A stretch of 64,000 bases of DNA from JAWXTK01 sp044433645 (GTDB lineage Bacteria > Bacteroidota > Bacteroidia > Bacteroidales > Rikenellaceae), in the NCBI GenBank assembly GCA_044433645.1, contig JAWXTK010000007.1, positions 18,468-82,467 of the forward strand. The letters are read 5' to 3'. Position 1 is the stretch's first letter. Each line of letters opens with the position of its first letter. Under the pieces are notes generated by a model. The model saw nothing but the letters and a program-made list of their open reading frames with translations. It was not told where the DNA came from and searched no databases. A program made the translations under genes and the position numbers. Positions 25,521-34,996 of the stretch are shown here, one piece after another.

Positions 25521-26458
25521 TATTTATTTTTCTTACCAAATAACGAGAAATGAACATAGCGAGAAGGATTAGCTTTTAAATCCTCTAACAAAACTGCAAG
25601 ATTGCTAGTTGCTATCGCCAAAGAATCATACAAAGCCTCATCACCAGCCAAACGACCAAGCGTGCCCTTGCCCGAATTAACACCAGAGAGTACAGTATTT
25701 AGCTCACCCATAGTGTTAGATAGGTTGGCCACCATAGTTGGGAACTCACTCTTAGACAAAGAATCCGTAAGGCCTTCTACATTGCCCAAGATATTGTCTA
25801 TTTTAGATGTATTATCGCTAAGTGCCTTACTCATAGCGTTTAAATTAGCAATTAATTGTTTCAACTGCTCAGCCTCAGAGCCTACCACATCGTTAAGCGA
25901 AGAAGAAATTGAAGACAAGTTTTGCATAGTTGCAGTCACACTCTCTTGATTTGATGCAAGCAAAATATTCACACTTTTAAGCGTTATCATAACCTCGTCA
26001 ACCAACTCTTTAGCAATGATTTTAATAGCATCAAGTTCTGAACCAGCAAGGCTCATTAAGTCTTTGTCTATGGATGAGATAAGTGTATCTCCATCTTTGT
26101 AATATTCATCCGAATCACCAAGCATTATTTCCAAGGCTTTACCCCCCATAAGACCATCACTAAACACCTTAGCTTTAGAGTTTTTAGGAATTTTGTATTT
26201 ATTTTTAACGCTCATTTCTACAATCACATTCTCGCTTTTTGTAGGATCATAGCTCATGTTTTGAATCACACCTATACTAAGACCTTTGAGAATCACAGGC
26301 GATGCAACCTTAAGCCCACTAACCTGCTCATAACTAGCATAGTAAGTATTATTTCGTCGCAAAACATCTGAGCCTTGCACAAAATTTACTCCCCAATATA
26401 GCAGAAGTATTGAAACGACTGCAAAAACACCAATTTTAGTTTCTTTTTTAATTTTCAT
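25520..26458 (-). CDS. MCE-domain (MlaD-like) lipid-transport substrate-binding protein
   Basis: Members of this family carry lipids across the periplasm with an ABC transporter (MlaD role). The 312 residues comprise an uncleaved N-terminal membrane anchor (about 8-28, IGVFAVVSILLLYWGVNFV), one MCE domain (about 37-120, with SGLKVASPVILKGLSIGVIQ) and a long helical C-terminal region (about 130-300) rich in Leu/Ser/Asn heptads. The permease and ATPase partners are not in this window. It lies between amidase (13-base gap) and mutS2 (1-base overlap) as part of a leftward operon. Confidence 0.9.
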   Translation of the reverse strand: MKIKKETKIGVFAVVSILLLYWGVNFVQGSDVLRRNNTYYASYEQVSGLKVASPVILKGLSIGVIQNMSYDPTKSENVIVEMSVKNKYKIPKNSKAKVFSDGLMGGKALEIMLGDSDEYYKDGDTLISSIDKDLMSLAGSELDAIKIIAKELVDEVMITLKSVNILLASNQESVTATMQNLSSISSSLNDVVGSEAEQLKQLIANLNAMSKALSDNTSKIDNILGNVEGLTDSLSKSEFPTMVANLSNTMGELNTVLSGVNSGKGTLGRLAGDEALYDSLAIATSNLAVLLEDLKANPSRYVHFSLFGKKNK

Positions 26459-26471
26459 ATTTTAAGTTTTT

Positions 26472-27614
26472 TTATTTCAATTTTGCTCTAGCATCCTGCA
26501 CGCTAACTACTTTTTCGTCTATAATTCCCACTGCAAAAGCGCCTTTAATTGTCTTTCTCACAGTGTTTTGCAAGGCCATAGCCTCGCTATAACTATAACA
26601 TTTGCCGTAATAATATTTATATAGTTTGCCTACTTTTCTCTCTGTGACTTTGCCTTTATAAGATTTAAAAGTTCCTGCATCGTTTATGCTCACTTTTTTG
26701 GGGGAGCTACATAATTGTATAGAAAAATAAACGTTATTTTTCGTCTTTTGTTTTGTGGCAGGGGTGTTATTTTTTGTTCTATTTTGATAATTTTCGTCTA
26801 AATACACAGGATTGCTGCGACCATCCACCTGGGTTTTGTACTCACTAAAGGCGTTAAACAGAGCTCTAGCCACTTTTTTCTGCCCCGAAGATGTTGACAA
26901 GAAAGCTCTATCCGAACTATTTGACATAAATCCTATCTCGGTAAGCACACTAGGCATAGCTGTTTTCCATAGCACTAGGTAAGGTGCTTGTCTGGCTCCT
27001 CTATCGGGCATGGGCGTGTTCTTTTTGTAATGAGATTGGAGTATATTCGCAAAATTCATGCTTTGGTCCACATGGGCATATTGCATAAGGGTGAAAATTA
27101 TGAAACTTTCGGTCGAACCAGGTATGTAACCCTCGTATTTTGTGGTGTAATCGTCCTCTAATTTGATAATATCATTCTCGCGCATTGCCACCTCTAGATT
27201 GGCATTACTTTTGTCCATACCCATAACATAAGTTGTTGTACCAGTGGCTTTTGTGCTAGTGCTAGCATCTACGTGTATAGATATAAATAGATCGGCCTCG
27301 AGTTTATTTGCAAGATTGCCTCGCTCGGCTAGTCCTACATACACGTCGGTCTCTCTGGTGTAATATACTTTTACGTCTTTGAGGTTGTCTTTTATCATCT
27401 CGCCAAGATATTTTGCTACCTTGAGAGTAATATCTTTTTCGTAGGTTTTGCCAAAGGTTGTACCGGGGTCTTTACCTCCGTGGCCAGCGTCGATAACCAC
27501 CTTAGTTAAGCTCGCTGAGGAGCCTTGAGCATAAATTTGAGAACACAAACACACTAAAAATAATAGCGCAAGCGTTTTTTTTGAAAAAATATTGATATAA
27601 GTAGTAACTTTCAT
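26472..27614 (-). CDS. amiC: N-acetylmuramoyl-L-alanine amidase with SPOR domain
   Basis: Cleaves the amide bond between MurNAc and the stem peptide, acting in the periplasm at cell separation. I start at the ATG at 27614 (380 residues), because the signal peptide MKVTTYINIFSKKTLALLFL begins there. The Amidase_3 domain (about 35-255) has zinc-site motifs VVIDAGHGGKDPG, a later ISIHVDAS and a catalytic-type LTEIGFMSN. A C-terminal SPOR domain (about 295-375) should bind denuded septal glycan. It is first gene of amiC-mce-mutS2, with a -7 box at 27705-27712 facing the lptD promoter. Confidence 0.93.
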   Translation of the reverse strand: MKVTTYINIFSKKTLALLFLVCLCSQIYAQGSSASLTKVVIDAGHGGKDPGTTFGKTYEKDITLKVAKYLGEMIKDNLKDVKVYYTRETDVYVGLAERGNLANKLEADLFISIHVDASTSTKATGTTTYVMGMDKSNANLEVAMRENDIIKLEDDYTTKYEGYIPGSTESFIIFTLMQYAHVDQSMNFANILQSHYKKNTPMPDRGARQAPYLVLWKTAMPSVLTEIGFMSNSSDRAFLSTSSGQKKVARALFNAFSEYKTQVDGRSNPVYLDENYQNRTKNNTPATKQKTKNNVYFSIQLCSSPKKVSINDAGTFKSYKGKVTERKVGKLYKYYYGKCYSYSEAMALQNTVRKTIKGAFAVGIIDEKVVSVQDARAKLK

Positions 27615-27648
27615 AGGGTTAAAAGCAAAGTATCTGCAAATTTTTATA

Positions 27649-27656
27649 TATTTTTG
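27649..27656 (+). promoter_or_regulatory. -7 promoter box of lptD
   Basis: TATTTTTG, predicting a start near 27663 and a leader of about 68 bases. It lies inside the predicted amiC leader. Confidence 0.45.
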
Positions 27657-27704
27657 TCCTCTAATTATTATCCTTCTAGGGGCAGCCCTTTTTGAACTCT
27701 GCCA

Positions 27705-27712
27705 CAAAGGTA
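27705..27712 (-). promoter_or_regulatory. -7 promoter box of amiC-mce-mutS2
   Basis: TACCTTTG on the minus strand; predicted start near 27698, inside the lptD leader. Confidence 0.55.
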
Positions 27713-27730
27713 GTAAAACTTGATTGAAAC

Positions 27731-30418
27731 TTGAATAAAAATTTAAAAAAATATACGCTAAGTCTAAGCATTATCTTGCTTTTTGCGCAAATGATTTTCT
27801 CGCTAGCTGTCCCAGTCACAGCTCGTGGCCAGGAAATCGAAAGAGATTCAAGCTTTATGGCTATGGATACTACCTTGCAAGTAAGCCAAGACTCAGTTGA
27901 AAAAGATACGGTTTTAGTTTTAAAAGACATAAAACCTAAAAACTTCTTAGAAGATCCTATCTCGGGAACTAACGAAGACTCGCTAGTATTCTTCCCCGAC
28001 ACTAAAATGGTGTATCTATACTCTAAGGCCGATGTGAAGTATCAGGATATGAACATTAAGTCTGACTACATGCGCATTAACATGGACACCAAAGAACTTA
28101 TAAGTTACGGTAAAACCGACACCACGGGAGTGAGCACCAGAACAGAATTTATCGAGGGCAAAACATCCTACACCATGGATACACTAACCTACAACATAGA
28201 CTCCAAAAAAGCTAAGATTAAAGGCGTAGCCACACAAGACGGCGAGGGCTATCTTATCAGCAAGGAAACTAAAAAAATGCCTGATAACTCTATCAACATA
28301 GCTCACGGTAAATACACAACTTGCAGCAATACAGACCACCCTCACTTCTACCTAGCAATGACTAAGGGTATATCTACCACTGCGGGCAAGAACCGTAAGA
28401 TGATAGTTGGCCCCTCGTATTTGGTGATGGAGGATGTTCCTGTGTATTTTTTGGGTATTCCTTTTGGTTTCTTCCCAAATTATGGGCAGAACAAATCTGG
28501 TTTTATTATGCCTGAGTATGGTGAGGTATCTGTTAAAGGTTTCTTTGTTCGTGACGGGGGTTATTATTTCAAATTCAACGACTACATGGATATGTCGGTT
28601 ACCGGTGGCATCTACTCACTTGGTTCGTGGGAGGCTGATATGTCATCTCGCTATATCAAACGTTACAAATATAGTGGTAGCTTCAATCTTGACTTTTCTA
28701 AAGCAATCTCAGGCGATAAGGGCACAGATACCTACGTCAACCAAAACAACTTTAAGGTGACTTGGTCTCACTCCCAAGACTCTAAGTTTAGGCCTAACTC
28801 AACCTTTGCAGCTAGCGTAAACTTCTCAACTAGTGGTTATGCTAAGAATAGTTCTACCTCGCTGAGCGATTATTTGAATACTCAAACCAACTCATCTATT
28901 TCTTACTCTAAGACCTGGGCCGGGACTCCATTCTCGTTCTCAACTAACTTGCAGCACTCTCAGAATTCATCCGACACCACAGTCTCGCTGAGTTTCCCAA
29001 ATGCAGTATTAAGTATGTCGCGTATTTATCCATTTAAGCGCAAGGTTGCTATGGGTAAAACGCGTTGGTACGAGAAAATATCACTGAGCTATACAGGGTC
29101 GCTGACCAATACAGTGACTGTTCACGAGCGAGATTTGTTCACTCAAACCATGTTTGATGAGATGAATAATGGTGTCAAACACTACATTCCTTTGTCAACG
29201 TCACTATCTTTGTTTGGTTATATCACAGTTACCCCTTCGATAAACTACACCGAGAGGTGGTATTTTAGAAAAATAAATAAGGAATGGGATGACGTGGAAG
29301 AAGAAATCGTTTACGCCGACACCACCTATGGGTTTTATAGGGTCTACAACTACTCAGCATCAGTGTCAGCTTCGACCAAGGTGTATGGAACAGTGCAATT
29401 TAAAGAAAATTTCCCTGTTCAGGCCATACGTCACGTTATGACACCAACCGTAGGATTCTCTTACGCACCTAACTTTGGGAAAGCAAAATATGGTTACTGG
29501 GAAACCATACAAAACAATAGTTATGGAGGTACAACCAAATATTCGCCTTTCTCAGAAGGGGTTTATGGAGTGCCCGGTAGTAGCGAGACCTTAGCGCTGT
29601 CCTTTAGTTTAGCCAACTCTCTGGAGGCCAAGATTAAGAGTAGGCGCGACACTACGGGAGTTAGGAAGATTACTATCTTTGACAACCTGAGTGCTAGTAG
29701 TTCTTATAACTTCTTAGCCGATTCGCTGAATCTTTCTACCTTCTCACTGAATCTTAGAACCACGATTTACGGCAACTTCGGACTTAATATCTCGGCCGTA
29801 CTTGACCCTTATGAGGTTGACAAAGACGGTAATAGAATAAACACCTTTATGATGGAGAATGGCAAAATCGGACGTATCTCTAGCACAGGCTGGTCGTTTG
29901 GTTACACCTTTAACTCCAAGAAAAAATCATCCCAGCCGGCAATCAACAATCCCAACTCGGGAGGTTACTCAGGCACAAGTCTGCCTGAATACAGCAATTA
30001 CTATTACTTTAACAAAGAAAATAGAGATATAGACCCCAATACTTTCAGGACTCTTATGTCCTCCAATTATTACGACTTTAACATCCCCTGGAACCTAAGT
30101 TTCAACTACTCACTCTCCTACTCCAACACGGGTATTGTGAAGACCGTGACCCAGACCCTGGGCTTTAACGGTAGCATCACGCTTACGCCTAAGACAGGTA
30201 TTACCTTTAGTGGAGGTTGGGACTTTGAGGATAATGAGCTAACGCCTGGAACTATCACCATATCCAGAGATTTGCACTGTTGGAGCATGAATCTTACGTG
30301 GATACCTACGGGTTACCTAAAAAGTTGGAGCTTTACAATTAGGGTTAAATCCTCTATGCTTCAAGACCTTAAATACGAAAAAAGTAATAGCTACTACGAC
30401 ACGCTTTATTACGACTAA
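27731..30418 (+). CDS. lptD: LPS-assembly outer-membrane protein LptD
   Basis: Places lipopolysaccharide in the outer leaflet, at the end of the Lpt bridge. An 895-residue protein, size and layout normal for Bacteroidota. Signal peptide is at about 1-34 (SLSIILLFAQMIFSLAVPV), N-terminal beta-taco/OstA-like domain at about 80-180 (YLYSKADVKYQDMNIKSDYM), then a long beta-barrel rich in Tyr/Ser/Thr strands to the C-terminus. The only start that keeps the signal peptide is TTG at 27731, because an in-frame stop lies two codons upstream. The lptC gene is 6 kb away on the other strand. Confidence 0.85.
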   Translation: MNKNLKKYTLSLSIILLFAQMIFSLAVPVTARGQEIERDSSFMAMDTTLQVSQDSVEKDTVLVLKDIKPKNFLEDPISGTNEDSLVFFPDTKMVYLYSKADVKYQDMNIKSDYMRINMDTKELISYGKTDTTGVSTRTEFIEGKTSYTMDTLTYNIDSKKAKIKGVATQDGEGYLISKETKKMPDNSINIAHGKYTTCSNTDHPHFYLAMTKGISTTAGKNRKMIVGPSYLVMEDVPVYFLGIPFGFFPNYGQNKSGFIMPEYGEVSVKGFFVRDGGYYFKFNDYMDMSVTGGIYSLGSWEADMSSRYIKRYKYSGSFNLDFSKAISGDKGTDTYVNQNNFKVTWSHSQDSKFRPNSTFAASVNFSTSGYAKNSSTSLSDYLNTQTNSSISYSKTWAGTPFSFSTNLQHSQNSSDTTVSLSFPNAVLSMSRIYPFKRKVAMGKTRWYEKISLSYTGSLTNTVTVHERDLFTQTMFDEMNNGVKHYIPLSTSLSLFGYITVTPSINYTERWYFRKINKEWDDVEEEIVYADTTYGFYRVYNYSASVSASTKVYGTVQFKENFPVQAIRHVMTPTVGFSYAPNFGKAKYGYWETIQNNSYGGTTKYSPFSEGVYGVPGSSETLALSFSLANSLEAKIKSRRDTTGVRKITIFDNLSASSSYNFLADSLNLSTFSLNLRTTIYGNFGLNISAVLDPYEVDKDGNRINTFMMENGKIGRISSTGWSFGYTFNSKKKSSQPAINNPNSGGYSGTSLPEYSNYYYFNKENRDIDPNTFRTLMSSNYYDFNIPWNLSFNYSLSYSNTGIVKTVTQTLGFNGSITLTPKTGITFSGGWDFEDNELTPGTITISRDLHCWSMNLTWIPTGYLKSWSFTIRVKSSMLQDLKYEKSNSYYDTLYYD

Positions 30419-30436
30419 TCTTTTTTTAAGCTAAAC

Positions 30437-32536
30437 ATGAAAAAAATATTTATTATGGCAGCATTATCGGCAGCTCTAGTGGCCTGCACCAATTCAAATC
30501 CATTTTTGAGCGAATACAACACACCTTTTGACACTCCACGCTTTGAGGATATCAAATTAGAGCATTACAAACCTGCATTTGAGAAAGGTGTAGAACAGGC
30601 AAGAGAGAATATAGATAAAATCACAAGTAACACAGCCGAGGCAACATTTGAAAACACGATAGTTGCACTAGAGAACAGCCAAGAGTTGCTAGGCAAGGTG
30701 GCAAGCGTATTTTATAACCTACACAGCTGTCTGACTTCAGACGAGATGGATGTTATAGCCGAGCAAATTCAGCCTATGATGAGCGAGCTGTCTAATGATA
30801 TTTCTCTAAATCCAGAACTTTTTGCGAGGATAAAATATGTGTACGAAAATGCTCCACGCGAGAGTCTTACAACAGAGCAAATTACTCTACTTGACGACAC
30901 TTACAAAGGTTTTGCTCGTGGAGGTGCAAATCTTAGCGATGAGCACAAGCAAAAGCGCAGGGAACTAACCAAGGAATTAGGCCTATTAAACCTTAGTTTT
31001 TCAAAAAATGTGTTGGCCGAAACCAACGCTTTTAGCATAGATATACCTACCGCAGACAGCGCCTTGGTGGAAGAGTTGCCAAGTTTTGTGAAGGATATCC
31101 TAGCAGGTGAGGCCAAAGAAAAAGGCTTTGAAGGTTGGACTATCACTCTGCAACATCACTGCTTTGGTCCTTTCATGAACTACTCGTCTAATCGTGAGCT
31201 AAAGAAAACTCTTTGGGAGAAATATAATTCTAGAGCTAACCAAGACAATGAAAATAGCAACCAAGAGAATATCAAACGCATAGCCGAGATAAGACTTGAG
31301 CTAGCAAAACTGTTGGGTTACGCTACCTATGCCGACTATGTAATAGAAAACCGTATGGCCGAGAGTTCAGCCAATGTATTCTCTTTTTTAGATGAATTAT
31401 TAACGGCGACTAAGGAACTAGCGTTGCAGGATTTTAATACTATTAAAGATTATGCCACAGAGCAAGGTTTTGAGGGTGAGTTTTCGCCTTGGGACTTTGG
31501 CTACTGGAGCGAGAAATATAAGACTGCAAAATATGCTCTAAACGATGATTTAATCAAGCCCTACTTGCAGCTAGACACCGTAAAACAAGCTGTTTTCATG
31601 CTAGCCGAGAGAATGTATGGACTAAAATTCATTGCTAATAAAGAAATCCAGGTCTATCACCCAGAGGTTGAAGTGTATGAGGTTTATGATGCCAACGATA
31701 GGTTTATGGCCATATTATACATGGACTTCTTCCCTCGTGAGAGCAAGAGTGCAGGTGCATGGATGACTTCGTTCCGTGATTTGGAGACCAAGGGGGACGG
31801 CACACAAGTAAGACCTCTAATATCTATATGCACCAACTTTACTAAGCCGACCGAGAACAGCCCCTCTCTATTAACTTTTAATGAGTTAACCACTCTCTTG
31901 CATGAGTTTGGACACGCACTTCATGGCATCTTAGCCGAGGGCACTTATGCATCTACTACGGGCACGAGCGTGTATCATGACTTCGTGGAACTACCTTCTC
32001 AAATCATGGAAAATTGGGCAAGCGAAAAGGAATATTTAGACCTATGGGCTAAGCACTATCAAACGGGCGAAAAGATGCCTGAGGACTTAATAGAAAAGAT
32101 TATTAAATCTAAAAATTATCTTGCAGGCTACGCAAATATTCGTCAACTAAACTTTGCTCTAACAGACCTAGCATGGCATAGCATCACTGAGCCAATAGAA
32201 GTTAGTGTCGAGGAATTTGAGGCTGCGGCTACTTCACGTACGAGTTTATTTTTCCCTAGTTATGAGGGTATGAGTTTCTCTACTAGTTTCTCGCACATCT
32301 TTGCAGGTGGCTACGCTGCTGGCTATTATGGATATAAGTGGTCTGAGGTGTTGGCCGCAGATGCTTTTTCGGTGTTTAAACAGCGTGGAGTCATGAATAG
32401 TGAGGTCGCTAGCGAGTTCAGAGATAAGCTATTGAGTAAAGGGGGCACAGATCACCCTATGAAGCTTTATGTTGATTTCACAGGTCATAAGCCAAGCGTT
32501 GATGCGCTACTAAAGAGCATTAAGGGCGAGGAGTAA
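30437..32536 (+). CDS. dcp: M3-family zinc peptidase (peptidyl-dipeptidase), lipoprotein
   Basis: A thimet-oligopeptidase-fold metallopeptidase that trims oligopeptides; family relatives are Dcp and OpdA. The 699 residues begin with lipoprotein signal MAALSAALVAC (lipidated Cys17). The zinc site HEFGHALHG is near residue 492, with downstream Glu in the next helix, and the C-terminal lobe carries the substrate-binding tyrosines (GYYGYKWSEVLAADAF). It starts 18 bases after lptD and may share its transcript. An outer-membrane or periplasmic location would suit peptide scavenging. Confidence 0.92.
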   Translation: MKKIFIMAALSAALVACTNSNPFLSEYNTPFDTPRFEDIKLEHYKPAFEKGVEQARENIDKITSNTAEATFENTIVALENSQELLGKVASVFYNLHSCLTSDEMDVIAEQIQPMMSELSNDISLNPELFARIKYVYENAPRESLTTEQITLLDDTYKGFARGGANLSDEHKQKRRELTKELGLLNLSFSKNVLAETNAFSIDIPTADSALVEELPSFVKDILAGEAKEKGFEGWTITLQHHCFGPFMNYSSNRELKKTLWEKYNSRANQDNENSNQENIKRIAEIRLELAKLLGYATYADYVIENRMAESSANVFSFLDELLTATKELALQDFNTIKDYATEQGFEGEFSPWDFGYWSEKYKTAKYALNDDLIKPYLQLDTVKQAVFMLAERMYGLKFIANKEIQVYHPEVEVYEVYDANDRFMAILYMDFFPRESKSAGAWMTSFRDLETKGDGTQVRPLISICTNFTKPTENSPSLLTFNELTTLLHEFGHALHGILAEGTYASTTGTSVYHDFVELPSQIMENWASEKEYLDLWAKHYQTGEKMPEDLIEKIIKSKNYLAGYANIRQLNFALTDLAWHSITEPIEVSVEEFEAAATSRTSLFFPSYEGMSFSTSFSHIFAGGYAAGYYGYKWSEVLAADAFSVFKQRGVMNSEVASEFRDKLLSKGGTDHPMKLYVDFTGHKPSVDALLKSIKGEE

Positions 32537-32544
32537 GGCACTAT

Positions 32545-32667
32545 CTGCTCGATGCTAACCAAAGCCTGCCCGGCGTTAGGGCGTAATATGTCAACAGGGC
32601 ACGACACTCCACAAAAACAAAATGCTTTAGCATTTTGGTCGGAGTGCCACAAATCGAAGATTTGTAA
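32545..32667 (+). repeat. Convergent-junction repeat, family 2, copy 2 (expanded form)
   Basis: The 32-base block starting CTGCTCGATGCTAACCAAAG (32545-32576) matches copy 1 at 31 of 32 positions. The block GAGTGCCACAAATC with hairpin to TTTGTAA (32642-32667) matches its other half. The intervening segment, not in copy 1, holds a nested hairpin: CACTCC/GGAGTG around AAAATGCT/AGCATTTT. Confidence 0.75.
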
Positions 32668-32690
32668 GTAACTATACCATAATAAGAGAG

Positions 32691-32739
32691 ATGATGAATC
32701 AAGTTCATCATGACGTGAGGTTGCTATACACACACGTCA
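32691..32739. repeat. Two further hairpins in the dcp/ppiD junction
   Basis: ATGATGAA (32691-32698) / TTCATCAT (32704-32711), then TGACGTG (32711-32717) / CACGTCA (32733-32739). The last arm runs into family-3 copy 2. The whole gap of 291 bases holds no coding sequence. Confidence 0.6.
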
Positions 32740-32754
32740 GTGGCACTAGAAACT
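32734..32754 (+). repeat. 21-nt convergent-junction repeat, family 3, copy 2
   Basis: ACGTCAGTGGCACTAGAAAC plus T; one difference from copy 1. It lies 25 bases left of the ppiD terminator. Confidence 0.75.
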
Positions 32755-32773
32755 AACAACTAGAAACTATATA

Positions 32774-32804
32774 CAAAAGGGCTCGGATGAAAACATCCGA
32801 GCCC
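32774..32804 (-). terminator. Terminator of ppiD
   Basis: GGGCTCGGATG (32779-32789) and CATCCGAGCCC (32794-32804), perfect 11-bp stem with AAAA loop; read leftward it is followed by TTTTG. Confidence 0.85.
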
Positions 32805-32827
32805 TAATATTATAAAGAGACTATCTA

Positions 32828-34888
32828 CTAGAAGAACTTAACTCTAAAGTCCTCGATAGCACACATCTCAACCATAGACATATTAATGCGTTGCGATAAA
32901 TAAGATTGACCCATAGCCTCTAATCTTACTTTCTCACTATCAAAGGTTGCATTTTCTTCCTCCTTAACATTTGTAACGTCAAATAAGTAAACTCCTGTGT
33001 TGCCATAAACTGGTTTTGAAAGCTCACCAACACCCATGCTTGGCGAAGTAATAGCACCAATTAATTTCAACTCATATCCTGCTGGACCAACTGTGTAATC
33101 TGCATATTTAACTCCCGAAACAGTCTCAATAGTAGCCTCAGTAGCTGCTGCTGCCTCCTCTAGAGTTGCACCAACAAATTTAGCAGCTAACTGACTTTCT
33201 TTCTTTTGCTTAATCAAAGTACGATAAATAGAAGTCGAAACAGCTGACAGTGGAGAATATTCTTTCTCATTAACCTCAGTTACGTAAGCTACTGCATATC
33301 CACCATCAACATCTACAATAGGTGACAAATCACCAAGTTTAGCATTGTAAACCCAACGAACTAACTCGCGTGAATTTTCTACACCTCTAACACTTCTGTC
33401 CGAAGGCGTCAAAGTAGCATTGCGCGAAACCAAAGTATTGCTAACGGCAGCATCTGCAAAATTAGTTTTTGCCTCATTCACAAATTTGCTAGCCGCAGCA
33501 TAAGCCGTTTGCTGAGTTTGGCTGCTAGGTTCAACCTGGTAAGTGATAGTTGCAACTTGAACTTTATTGTGAACACGTGATTTATAGCTAAGTTTTACTA
33601 TGTGTAATCCAAATTGAGAATCAACAGTAAATACATCGCCCACTTTAGCTTTAATACAAGCCTCAGAGAACTCAGGTATCATTTGCTCTGGTGTGAAAAC
33701 GCCTACACTACCACCCAACATAGCTGAGTTAGTATCTGTAGAAAAACGCGATGCCAACATCTCAAAGTTAGAACCACGTTTGATAGCAGTCAATAAACTA
33801 TCACGAAGTTTAACATCTGTTTTGCTCAACAATATGTGTTTAGCACCAAGTGAGTCTGGCATCATTTTGCGCTCAACACGACGCGCTAGAGTGTAAGTAT
33901 TATTATCTAAAACTGGACCATACATCTCATCCTTAGAGAATACAGCTTTAGCGATTTCAGCATCTAGTTCGCTCTCTTTTAGAAAACGAGTATCTGGTTG
34001 AACATGAGAATTAGCCTGAGCATAATACAAAGGATTTTCTGTAGTTTTGAACTCTCCGGCTAGCTCAGCGATAGTTTTCTCGGCCTGAGCGTAATCATCG
34101 CCTGAAGGCAAAAGATCAAATAACACGTAGTTAATTTTGCGAGTTGGTGATTGTTTGTAAAGAGTTTTCTTGTGAGCGTTATAATATTCTTTAATCTCAG
34201 AATCAGACACTGTAACAAGTGAATCTGGAATAGATGAATAAGCTAATTTAATATAGTTTGCACCATATACCTCATTTGCATCAGCAAGCGATTTTTCAAC
34301 CTCAAGATCAGTCACAAACACACCTTTAACAAGTAGGTTCATGTATTTGTTAACTTGACGTTGTTCAACCATTTGTTTTTGCAAATAATTCCAAATCATA
34401 CGTGATTGACCAGTGTAATCAGCATCTAGATTAGCTATAAACGAGCGCAACATATCAGCGCTGTAAGCACCTGTTTGTCTGTCAACAAAGATATTTGACA
34501 GAACAGGCGAGATATACTCTCCCGTAGTCATATCAGTCTGCTCAGCATCGCCAACTGCGATTCCCATAGTCTCAAAACCAGGAAGGTAAGCATAATTCAT
34601 CATCATAGCCTCCCATGCCATTTCACGGATATTATCTAATTCTTCGCTAGATAAAGCGCTTTGTCCTGACATTAATTGTGATACTGTTGATAGTTGGTCT
34701 ACAAAACTAGCATACTCTAAGTAACTAACTTTATTGCCGTCTATTGTTCCAACACTCTGTTTTTGAGCGTTACTCATTCCACTACCAGATGAGGTTAAGT
34801 CGCCTAAAAGAAAAGCGACAAGTGCAATACCGATTACAATCGATACGATAATTCCACCGCGGGTTCTTAATGTGTTTAATGTTGCCAT
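32828..34888 (-). CDS. ppiD: PpiD/SurA-type membrane-anchored foldase
   Basis: A periplasmic chaperone with parvulin-type prolyl isomerase domain, helping outer-membrane and secreted proteins fold. The 686 residues have an N-terminal membrane anchor (about 12-31, GGIIVSIVIGIALVAFLLGD), a SurA_N-like helical region (about 40-230), a parvulin domain (about 345-440, with AKHILLSKTD, FEMLASRFSTD and GGSVGVFTPEQMIPEF) and a second, degenerate domain after that. It has its own -7 box at 34947-34954 and terminator. Confidence 0.92.
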   Translation of the reverse strand: MATLNTLRTRGGIIVSIVIGIALVAFLLGDLTSSGSGMSNAQKQSVGTIDGNKVSYLEYASFVDQLSTVSQLMSGQSALSSEELDNIREMAWEAMMMNYAYLPGFETMGIAVGDAEQTDMTTGEYISPVLSNIFVDRQTGAYSADMLRSFIANLDADYTGQSRMIWNYLQKQMVEQRQVNKYMNLLVKGVFVTDLEVEKSLADANEVYGANYIKLAYSSIPDSLVTVSDSEIKEYYNAHKKTLYKQSPTRKINYVLFDLLPSGDDYAQAEKTIAELAGEFKTTENPLYYAQANSHVQPDTRFLKESELDAEIAKAVFSKDEMYGPVLDNNTYTLARRVERKMMPDSLGAKHILLSKTDVKLRDSLLTAIKRGSNFEMLASRFSTDTNSAMLGGSVGVFTPEQMIPEFSEACIKAKVGDVFTVDSQFGLHIVKLSYKSRVHNKVQVATITYQVEPSSQTQQTAYAAASKFVNEAKTNFADAAVSNTLVSRNATLTPSDRSVRGVENSRELVRWVYNAKLGDLSPIVDVDGGYAVAYVTEVNEKEYSPLSAVSTSIYRTLIKQKKESQLAAKFVGATLEEAAAATEATIETVSGVKYADYTVGPAGYELKLIGAITSPSMGVGELSKPVYGNTGVYLFDVTNVKEEENATFDSEKVRLEAMGQSYLSQRINMSMVEMCAIEDFRVKFF

Positions 34889-34946
34889 TTTAAAGTTTAT
34901 TTATACTTTTTGTTTAATTTAAATACTAAAATAAAATTTTAAGACT

Positions 34947-34954
34947 CAAAGATA
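34947..34954 (-). promoter_or_regulatory. -7 promoter box of ppiD
   Basis: TATCTTTG on the minus strand, 58 bases upstream of the ATG, in the gap after the CorC-like gene. Confidence 0.55.
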
Positions 34955-34996
34955 ATCAAAATCTTGGATTATAATAGAGAAAAAATATTTTTTTTA

